64,000 nucleotides of DNA from Unio delphinus (taxonomy: Eukaryota; Mollusca; Bivalvia; Unionida; Unionidae), in assembly GCA_029339505.1 (NCBI GenBank), contig JAQISU010000179.1, forward strand, positions 11,733,001 to 11,797,000, read 5' to 3'. Below the pieces are notes generated by a model. That model made no database searches, had not been told where the DNA came from, and worked only from the letters and a program-made list of their open reading frames with translations. Each line of letters begins with the position of its first letter. Within the stretch, counting starts at the first letter, position 1. A program made the translations under genes and the position numbers. Positions 55,030 through 64,000 of the stretch are shown piece by piece.

Positions 55030-55500
55030 TAGAAACCAGACCGAAAGTGAAAAATTAACTTTCGGCCGAAACCGAAAATTTACCTACACCTACACCTTCG
55101 GCCGAAACCGAAACCGAAACCGAAAGATAAACCGAAGTTGCCGAACACAAGATTTATTAAACAGGCCTGGGTCATGATGCAATGCCCCACTAATTAAAAA
55201 CGAATACAGAAGTAATCATTCAGAGCCTGCATTAAGGGAACTTCGCTAAATGTCAAATTGCCTAGCGCCGACTGACAGACCGACAAACAGAGTAATAGAC
55301 GCAGCACTAGCGTTGCATTCTGAAAGTTAAAATAGATCTTCGGATGATGACCGAAAGTCAATATCAGTTTCGGCCGAAACGAAAGCAAACCGAAAGCTAA
55401 CTTTTTGGGTTCGGCCGAAACCGAAACTATGCCGAAAGTGGTCATTTGCCAACTTTCGGCGCCGAATCCGAAACCGAAACCGAATTTCGGTCGGCCTCTA
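55030..55500. mobile_element. 471-bp hAT-type MITE with perfect 8-bp TSD
   Basis: CTGTGCGT at 55,022-55,029 and 55,501-55,508 is a perfect 8-bp target duplication. The element begins TAGAAACCAGACCGAAAG and ends, in reverse, TAGAGGCCGACCGAAATT, an imperfect terminal inverted repeat with a one-base gap. Both subterminal regions are packed with CCGAAA / TTTCGG hexamers (more than twenty in all), a pattern known for transposase-binding subterminal repeats of hAT elements. The middle (about 55,150-55,320) is unrelated sequence with no coding capacity. It inserted in DNA adjoining the minisatellites. Confidence 0.9.
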
Positions 55501-55508
55501 CTGTGCGT

Positions 55509-56099
55509 ATTTCGGCGACAGTGTACAGTGTGTAATAATGTCATTGAGATGATCCAAACGTGAAATTTATGTTCTATTGCACGCTGGTAAATCTACAGTC
55601 AAGCCTTTTTAAAAACGCCCGTGAACCTTTGACACTAATTTTACCGTGAAGTCATCTTTGAAGGAATATCAGATTAAAATATGCTTTTTAGTGATTGTCA
55701 CACCGTGGAAAGTTCAATACTGTGAAAGAAATGTAGGGAATATATAGCAAAATTAACTGCGTTCTGTGTCCATTTGTTAGATAATTGAGCAAGTTTGCTA
55801 GACGATTGAGCAAGATGCTAGACGAATGTTTATGTCATGAACTGAATGTTCTAAGTCTTTACAACAAGAGACGATCGCCGTCTATACTCACGTAATGAGA
55901 TTATTCAAATGCAAGCAAGATAGATCCTAACCAGCTGACACATAATGTGACGTCATATCTTGGTCTATGCAGTTTTCACTTGGATATGCCTCATAAACTC
56001 AGTCTAAGCGGTAATGATTTCAATTCAGCTTCATAGATAAAAATAACACAACTAAAGCGTTAGGTCACGAGAATATTAGAGCTATGCAATAAAAGAGTA
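55509..56099. other. no gene seen
   Basis: TTAGATAATTGAGCAAG/TAGACGATTGAGCAAG words at 55,780-55,820 form a two-unit repeat; otherwise unassigned. Confidence 0.5.
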
Positions 56100-56420
56100 T
56101 AAGAAACTTACAAAGAGAGAATATTACAATTAGACGATGTCAGATAATTACAATTAGAGAATATTGTAATTAGAGGATATCAGAGAACTACAATTAGAAA
56201 ATATTACAATTAGAGGATATCAGAGAACTACAATTAGAGAATATTGTAATCCAAGGATAACATACAATTACAATTAGTGAATATTGTAACTAGATGATAT
56301 CAGAGAATTACAATTAGAGAATATTACAATTAGAGGATGTTAGAGAATTACAATTAGAGAATATTACAATTAGAGGATGTTAGAGAATTACAATTAGAGC
56401 ATTACAGATAGAGACCATTA
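56100..56420. repeat. minisatellite, about 40-bp unit
   Basis: ACAATTAGAGAATATT followed by A(C/T)AATTAGAGGAT and (A/G)TCAGAGAA recurs about eight times. Each unit contains two related halves around ACAATTAGAG. Trailing diverged copies reach about 56,470. Confidence 0.93.
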
Positions 56421-57102
56421 CGACCAGAGAATATCAGTGCATTTCAATTAGAGAATAATAAAGCGCTTCAATTTATACGTCAGAGAAATGAGAATATACA
56501 AATTTTAGAAAAAGAACAAAATATGCAAATATGAAGCTTAGATTACACATTATATTTAGACAATATATGTAGACATTATATTTTACACACATATATTTTC
56601 AAAAATGTTTTTTTTATATGTGTCGTTAATATTATTTAAAAGTAGCTGAAACTTCCTTGAGTTTAGCTGTGAAAACTAACATCATTTTATATATTTTATT
56701 TCCTCTTTTGGTAGAAAAATCCTATATCTGAGAAAAAGCTATCTATCTGGGAAAGAATCATCCCAGCGAAAACGATATACACTTTCTTTAATCCCTTTCC
56801 TTCTAGCGTACTGTTTTAATTTGTGTTTTGATGCACGAACTTTAAGTGCTTAAATTAAGTGGCGTATGTTTTAAATTTAACATTTAAAAAAGTCAATAGA
56901 TTACACATTAGAAGAATCTTTCAAGTTAAAACAGGCATCTCTATATTAACCAGTTAATTTTCTTCTGTCGTGTTATGTTTAATTCGCTATGAATGATATA
57001 TTTTCTGAGGTCTTAACCCAAAGTTGTCAATTTATTTAATTAAATCATTCCATGCGTATTTTATACATATGTGGATTAAAACTTCTCAGAAGTTTGTATA
57101 CT

Positions 57103-57104
<2 letters not shown>
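56421..57104. other. no gene seen
   Basis: AT-rich; nothing recognised. Confidence 0.5.

Positions 57105-57160
<56 letters not shown>
57105..57160. repeat. (TTA)n microsatellite
   Basis: Pure TTA trinucleotide; poly-Leu frame is an artefact. Confidence 0.96.
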
Positions 57161-57163
<3 letters not shown>

Positions 57164-57603
57164 AGATAGCTTTGATATATATTACCTACATTAAGGCTAG
57201 ATTAGAAGGTAATGATATAAATTTAAGTTTCCAAATGCTTCCTACATAGCTGACTAAGTGGTATCAAATATGGAGTGCTATTTTAACAATAAAACAACGC
57301 TCATAGTATTACTCTGCGTTCTGTGTTAAACGGCAATTCTTCAAAATCCCAGTTTTTGCAAAAGCTATATTCAAATTCCTAATTTGCACAAACATTATAA
57401 TTCTTTTCAAAATGACATTCTACATTAAGTACCCGAGCCTTCAGGAAATTACCTGATTAGAGAAAAAGAAAACAGCTAGATAATTTGAATCATCAACTAC
57501 TTCCAAAGATGCTATAATTAAATCAAGTTTAGCTTTAACTCTTCCTTTTATTCGGATTTGCCTGAAACTTAATAAGCTTCCAATATTCCCTAATGACATT
57601 CAT
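57161..57603. other. no gene seen
   Basis: Unassigned sequence up to the 27-bp array. Confidence 0.5.
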
Positions 57604-58300
57604 AATAACCTCTACCAATCAGCTATGGATAATACATTCTACCAACCGGCTATGGGTAATACATTCTACCAACCGGCTATGGGTAATACATTCTACCAAC
57701 CGGCTATGGGTAATACATTCTACCAACCGGCTATGGGTAATACATTCTACTAACCGGCTATGGGTAATACATTCTACCAACCGGCTATGGGTAATAAACT
57801 CTGCCAACCGGCTATGGGTAATAACCCCTAACAATATGCTATGGATAATAACCCCTAACAATATGCTATGGGTAATAATCCCCAAAAATCAGCTGTGGGT
57901 AATAACCCCTACCAATCAGCAGTTGGTAATAACACCCAACAAACAGCTATGGGTTATAACCCCATGCAACCAGCTATTGGTAATAAACTCTATCAACCGG
58001 CTACGGGTAACATTCTCTACATATCAGCAATCGGTTATAACAACTACCAACAAACTATATGTAATTACCTCCACCAACCAGCTGTAAGTATTAACCGCTA
58101 TCAACCGGTATGGGTAATAACTTGAACCAACCAGTCGTAGGCATTTAAATCCCACCAATCAGCTCTTGGTAAGAGCCCCAACCAATCAGCTATAGCTAAT
58201 AATCTTTACCAACCATCTGTAGGCATTAACCCAACCAACGAGCTATCGGTAATAACTTTTTCGAACCAGATGTAGGCAGTAATACCTACCAACATGTTTC
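57604..58300. repeat. minisatellite, 27-bp unit, open in several frames
   Basis: ACATTCTACCAACCGGCTAT followed by GGGTAAT is repeated about seven times nearly identically (57,630-57,800), then about fifteen diverging copies follow. The unit is 9 codons. Frames are open on both strands: 57,593-58,087 plus, 57,868-58,125 plus with a G-N-N-x-x-Q-x-A pattern, and 57,619-57,885 minus. No start context, signal peptide or splice site supports a gene; I treat it as non-coding. Confidence 0.92.
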
Positions 58301-59048
58301 CGGTATTAAAACCTGCTTTAAATAGTATGATGTGCCATTGTTTGTCATTTCGCTTAATAAAAATAGCACTAAATACCTCACTAATTGGTCATTTCTTGAT
58401 TACGTTTTGTATCTAATTACAATCCGAAAAAATAAATCAGTGCGGCAATTTATATCAACATTTAATACAGTATTCTAGAGTATAACCTACTAGAATAAGT
58501 ACATTCATGTACAAAGTATTGCATATAATAATACACTGGAAGTTGCTGTAAGTTTGTGATACTTTCTTTGTAATAATTACTTATATTTTAACTTAAAACT
58601 TGTCCAAGTATTAACGTAAATTTTGAAGTTTTGCCAGATTTATAAATGGCAGCAAATCTTTTAAATAAATGCTAAATTTTGTAGCTTCAGAAACAATTTA
58701 TAAATTTAAAACATTTTGCAAATTATCGAGATTTAAACCAATCTAGATCTGGGTTAAGACCAGTTTTTCACTTTATTATTCAGTGTTCGTTTCAAATACT
58801 TATTTGTGTCTGACCAAAACAATCGTTCTGATCCAATGCAATTTCACACGAATGCTATTAGCGTGTGATTTTCAAATAATTATGTGGACAATGGAATAAT
58901 AACCCCCAATAAATGGTACGAATCAATTGTCTTTGGTGTATGATTGATGGATGTAATTTGCGTTCTAAACTATGGTTTTTCCGAAGGTCATAGTCTATAT
59001 GGAGCGTCCTCGATTAATATTTTATGTTTTGGAATACTAGACCAACTG
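58301..59048. other. no gene seen
   Basis: AT-rich; no motif on either strand. Confidence 0.5.
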
Positions 59049-59395
59049 CAAAACGGTGATGAATGGCTAATTAGAAAACTGTAATGGTCGGTTAGTTACA
59101 AAACTGTAAAGAACGGTTAGATATAAAACTGTAACGAATGGTTAGTTACAAGACTGTAACGAATGTTTATTACAAAACTGTAATAAAATTTTGGTTTAAA
59201 AAACTTTAATGAATGGTTATTACAAAACTGTAATGAATGGTTTGATATAAAACTGTAACGAATGGCTAGTTACAAAACTGTAACGAATGGTTGGTTAATA
59301 AACTTTAATGAATAGTTGGTCAAAAAAACTTTAATGAATGGTTAGTTACAGAACTATACTGAAAGGTCAGTTACAAAGCTGTAATATATGGTTAG
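59049..59395. repeat. minisatellite, about 24-bp unit
   Basis: AAACTGTAA(C/T)GAATGGTTAG and TTAC recur about thirteen times with length variants. Confidence 0.9.
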
Positions 59396-59639
59396 CAACT
59401 AGCTTGTTAATAATCCAATTATTTGTATCTTTTTTTTCAGATCCATATAAAAATGCGTGTTTCATGTTCGAATATAATATAATATTTGATGAGGTAAAAT
59501 AACCTCATTTAACAATGATGCAAGAATGCATCACTTCATCAGAACTTTAAACAATAAAAAAGAAGTCCACTTTATAATTTTTTTTATACCTATTATTAAA
59601 TGTTATAATAATATAGGAGGCATCATTCTAATTGAGGTT
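59396..59639. other. spacer between arrays
   Basis: Nothing recognised. Confidence 0.5.
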
Positions 59640-62600
59640 TGAAAATAATTTTGGGCTAAGACTATTAGAGTATTACTGTCTTTACTATGAAGACTAACAT
59701 AGTATTATTATATATAATGTGAAGACTACCAGAGTATTAATATCTTTATTATTAAGTCTGTCAGAGTATTAATATTTTTATTATTAAGACTGTCAGAGTA
59801 TTATTATCTTGTTTATGAAGACTGTCAGAGTATTATTATCTTTATTATGAAGACTGTCAGAGTATTATTATCTTTGTTATGAAGACTGTCAGAATAGTAT
59901 TATCTTTATTATGAAGACTGTCAGAGTATTATTATCTTGTTTATGAAGACTATCAGAGTATTATTATCTTGTTTATGAAGTCTGTCAAAGTATTAATATT
60001 TTTATTATTAAGACTGTCAGAGTATTATTATCTTGTTTATGAAGACTGTCAGAATATTATTATCTTTATTATGAAGACTGTCGGAGTATTATTATCTTGT
60101 TTATCAAGACTGTCAGAGTATTATTATCTTTATTATGAAGACTGTCAGCGTATTATTATCTTTATTATGAAGACAGTCAAAATAGTATTATCTTTATTAT
60201 GAAAACTATCAGAGTATTATGATCTTTGTTATGAAGACTGTCAAAGTATTATTATCTTTATTATTAAAACTGTCAGCATATTAATATCTTTATTATTAAG
60301 ACTGTCAGAGTATTAATATCTTTATTATGAAGACTGTCAGAGTATTAATATCTTTATTATTAAGACTGTCAGAGTATTAATATCTTCATTATGAAAAATG
60401 TCAGAGTATTATTCTCTTTGTTATGAAGACTGTCAAAGTATTATTATCTTTATTACGAAGACTGTTAGAGTATTATGATCTTTATTATGAAGACTGTCAG
60501 AATATTAATATCTTCATTACGAAGACTGTCAGAGTATTATCAGAATACAATTATATGTGTTATGAAGACTATCAGAGTATTATTATCTTTATTATGAAGA
60601 CTGTCCGAGTATTATGATCTTTATTATGAAGACTGTCAGAGTATTATTATCTTGTTTATGAAGACTGTCAGAATATTATTATCTTTATTATGAGGACTGT
60701 CAGAATAGTATTATCTTTATTATGAAGTATTTTGAGTATTATTATCTTTATTATTATTATGTTATAATATTATTATATTATTATTATTATGAAGTATTCA
60801 GAGTATTATTATCTTTATTATGAAGACTATCAGAGTATTATTCTCTTTGTTACGAAGACTGTCAAAGTATTATTATCTTTATTATGAAAGATATCAGAGT
60901 ATTATTATCTTTATTATGAAGACTGTCAGAGTATTATTCTCTTTGTTATGAAGACTGTCAAAGTATTATTATCTTTATTACTAAGACTGTCAAAGTATTA
61001 TTATCTTTATTATTAAGACTGTCAGAATATTAATATCTTCATTATGAAGACTGTCCGAGTATTATGATCTTTATTATGAAGACTGTCAGAGTAGTATAAT
61101 CTTTGTTATGAAGACTGTCAGAATATTATTATCTTTATTATGAAGACTGTCAGAATAGTATTATCTTTATTATGAAGACTGTCAGAGTATTATTATCTTT
61201 ATTATGAAGACTATCAGAGTATTATTCTTTTTGTTACGAAGACTGTCAAAGTATTTTTATCTTTATTACTAAGACTGTCAAAGTATTATTATCTGTATTA
61301 TTAAGACTGTCAGAATATTAATATCTTCATTATGAAGACTGTCCGAGTATTATGATCTTTATTATGAAGACTGTCAGAGTAGTATAATCTTTGTTATGAA
61401 GACTGTCAGAGTATTAATATTTTTATTATTAAGAATATCAGAGTATTATTATCTTTATTATGAAGACTGTCAGAGTATTATTCTCTTTGTTACGAAGACT
61501 GTCAAAGTATTATTATCTTTATTATGAAAAATATCAGAGTATTATTATCTTTATTATGAAGACTGTCAGAGTATTATTCTCTTTGTTATGAAGACTGTCA
61601 AAGTATTATTATCTTTATTACTAAGACTGTCAAAGTATTATTATCTTTATTATTAAGACTGTCAGAATATTAATATCTTCATTATGAAGACTGTCCGAGT
61701 ATTATGATCTTTATTATGAAGACTGTCAGAGTAGTATAATCTTTGTTATGAAGACTGTCAGAATATTATTATCTTTATTATGAAGACTGTCAGAATAGTA
61801 TTATCTTTATTATGAAGACTGTCAGAGTATTATTATCTTTATTATGAAGACTATCAGAGTATTATTCTTTTTGTTACGAAGACTGTCAAAGTATTATTAT
61901 CTTTATTACTAAGACTGTCAAAGTATTATTATCTTTATTATTAAGACTGTCAGAATATTAATATCTTCATTATGAAGACTGTCCGAGTATTATGATCTTT
62001 ATTATGAAGACTGTCAGAGTAGTATAATCTTTGTTATGAAGACTGTCAGAGTATTAATATTTTTATTATTAAGAATATCAGAGTATTATTATCTTTATTA
62101 TGAAGACTGTTCGAGTATTATTATCTTTATTATGAAGACTGTCAGAGTATTATTATCTTTTTTATGAAGGCTCTCAGAGTACTATTATCTTTATTATGAA
62201 GACTTTCAGAGTATTATCTTATGTATCAAGGTTTTCTGAGTATTATTTCTTTATTATGAAGCCTGTCAGAGTATTAATTTCTTTATTATGAGGACAGATT
62301 ATTATTAAGGTTATTATTAAGACCGTCAGAGTATTATTAACCTTATTATGAACACTGTCAGGGTGGAATTATCTTTGTTATGAAGATTATCCGAGTAGCA
62401 TTATCTTTATTATGAAAAATGTAGTATTATCTTTATTATGAAGACTGTCAAAATAGTATTATCTTTGTTGTCATGACTGTCCGAGTATTATTATCTTTAT
62501 TATGAAGACTGTCGGATTGTTCTTATCTTTATTATGAAGACTGTCAGATTACTATTATCTTTATTATGATGACTGTCAAGTATTATTATCTACATTATGA

Positions 62601-62745
62601 AGATTGTCAGAGTAGTATTATCTTTGTTATGAAGACTGTCAGAGTACTGTTAGCTTTACTATGAAGACTGTCAGAGTATTCATATCTTCATTGTGAAGAC
62701 TATCGCAGGGTTAATGTCTTTATTATGAAGACTGTATTAATACAA
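59640..62745. repeat. 3.1-kb satellite-like array of a 32-bp unit with 640-bp higher-order repeat
   Basis: The unit has GTATTATTATCTTTATTATG followed by AAGACTGTCAGA, about 97 copies. Variants (TTCTCTTTGTTACG, TCTTCATTATG, AGTAGTATAATC, CTGTCCGAG) mark positions. The marker ATTATGAAGACTGTCCGAG lies at 61,041, 61,329, 61,681 and 61,969, i.e. 288, 352 and 288 apart (9, 11 and 9 units). Block 60,840-61,480 is therefore repeated at 61,480-62,120 with almost no differences. Edges are more diverged. Short open frames inside are artefacts. Confidence 0.96.
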
Positions 62746-63679
62746 ATTAAAACGGCTGTATTGATTAGATATTGATGCCATACATGAATATTATCACTGA
62801 AATTTATTTTGAATTTTATTTAAAAATTGAGTTTACTAACCCTTTAACACTCGTCAGGTTATATAAAAGTTTTTCAGAGAGAAGATAACGCTTAACCTGG
62901 TGCTTTCTTATCTTTAACAAAAATTGCTAATAAGAAAATAAAGTTATGATCGTCAGATTTTGGTAAATAGGTTTGCGCTAACGTGTGAAGAGAGTGTGAA
63001 AACGAAGCTAAGTGGCAGATAGCTTTCAAGTACTAGCACTGTACATTTTTTGAATCAGCTCAAAATAAAAAGGAAACAATTTTTGTTTTCATTGATAAAT
63101 GTATTAATACACTATGGTCTTAAACTAAGAAACATAAAAGAGCGAGAACCAACAAGTTATGTTAATTCAACAAAAAATTGTATCCCAAGAATACGAATTG
63201 AAAACTTTAAAGAATGAACACTGTGACCGAAATCCCCAATAGTTCTAAACATTATGTCACAAGTCCAAACGTAGAGTAATCCGAATGAGTTCTACTCTTG
63301 AAACTGCTCATGCACCAATAACCTGGAATAGTATTGATGCGCTACAGTCTTGATGCATCACAATGATATAATCCAAACTGTCTCTAGAGGAAATCACAAG
63401 AATCCCAAAATATTGATTTGGTTCGAAATATTAATACGCATTTTTTATTTTTCCAATGACTTTTTAAAAAAAATAAAGAAGTCTTCTCAAACTAAAACTG
63501 CTCAAAACTAAATGACCGAATCCACTTCTGATGTTAAGATAGGAATCGTTAATTCTAACGGAAACAAACATAATATAAAAACCTATTATACAGTAAGATA
63601 ACCAAGATGAGACTCAAAATTTCCAAAGAATTCTATGTTGTAAACAAGGTAAAGTTTCTCACCCAATGTTAGTAAAAAT
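62746..63679. other. no gene seen
   Basis: AT-rich unique-looking DNA. Confidence 0.5.
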
Positions 63680-63849
63680 GCATGTCAAACATCATGCAGA
63701 TAAGAACCACCGACTCACGAGAAGCTACTGGGGTAAGCTTTCTCACATGCCCACAGTAGCCGAATCTGAGACTCGAACCCACGCAGACAGGTGAGATGGC
63801 AGTGATCCGTAACGGAGAGCGCTTTAGACTACTTGGCCACTCGGGGCCC
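63680..63849 (-). mobile_element. tRNA-derived SINE (Leu/Ser-like head), minus strand
   Basis: On the minus strand the head reads CCGAGTGGCCAAGTAGTCTA and AAGCGC (box A region). About 50 bases later comes GTGGGTTCGAGTCTC (box B), a spacing with room for a long variable arm as in tRNA-Leu or tRNA-Ser. The body GATTCGGCTACTGTGGGCAT, GTGAGAAAGC and CAGTAGCTTCTCGTGAGTC matches the plus-strand copy at 31.36 kb. The 3' half is lost or diverged here. The head is complete, so the two copies together define one family. Confidence 0.8.
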
Positions 63850-64000
63850 AAGACTAGATACGCAACAATCACATTTGTTAGAAAATGACTATGTGTAAGG
63901 GAGTGGCAATTTGTCGTCCTGACGTTATCCATTAGGATTTAGAAAACATACGTTTGCATGGAGTTTAGTAGAAACATGTTGGTTCATGTCTTTAGAGTAA
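63850..64000. other. no gene seen
   Basis: Nothing recognised to the window edge. Confidence 0.5.

Noticed and set aside
59640..62745. CRISPR-like array
   Set aside because: Repeats are directly tandem with no unique spacers of constant size, and the context is eukaryotic.

Overview
The window looks like gene-poor, AT-rich nuclear DNA of an invertebrate animal, most likely a mollusc. It holds long TA, GA, CA and AAT microsatellites, many minisatellites, a CR1/L2-like LINE family in several broken pieces, tRNA-derived SINEs, small hAT-type MITEs and remains of Polinton/Maverick (adintovirus-like) elements. I see no intact host gene. The mollusc assignment rests on the look of the SINEs and LINEs and is an inference. 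There are no operons, bacterial ribosome-binding sites or CRISPR arrays.

Layout. The left edge (2-397) carries the 3' part of an open A32-like packaging ATPase gene, so a Polinton-like element extends to the left of the window. From 0.4 to 6.7 kb there are repeats and unassignable sequence. Two pieces of one CR1/L2-like LINE lie tail-to-tail in opposite orientation at 6.7-8.3 kb. A third piece with the 3' end is at 28.06-28.92 kb, and a fourth with the 5' end and endonuclease is at 40.5-41.5 kb. A fragment of a different LINE lies at 35.4-35.7 kb on the minus strand. SINEs are at 18.65, 31.36 and 63.7 kb, with a probable SINE head at 14.05 kb. The best candidate for a host exon is an open frame at 33.4-33.86 kb (minus) with two predicted membrane segments.

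The most interesting stretch is 47.1-52.6 kb. It is a heavily decayed, plus-strand Polinton-like virion gene cluster: a capsid-like protein, a small pVI/pX-like protein, an unassigned remnant, a hydrophobic-plus-helical protein and a penton-like protein. An 82-bp near-perfect palindrome follows, and then a minus-strand gene remnant that converges on the cluster. Every gene carries frameshifts or stops, so this is a fossil insertion.

The right quarter (52.9-62.8 kb) is dominated by minisatellites: 47/48-bp alternating, 24-bp, 40-bp, 27-bp and 24-bp arrays, then a 3.1-kb array of a 32-bp unit with a 640-bp higher-order repeat. A 471-bp hAT-type MITE with a perfect 8-bp target-site duplication lies at 55,030-55,500. 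A 157-bp MITE at 45,024-45,180, also with a perfect 8-bp duplication, appears nested inside a second, older MITE.
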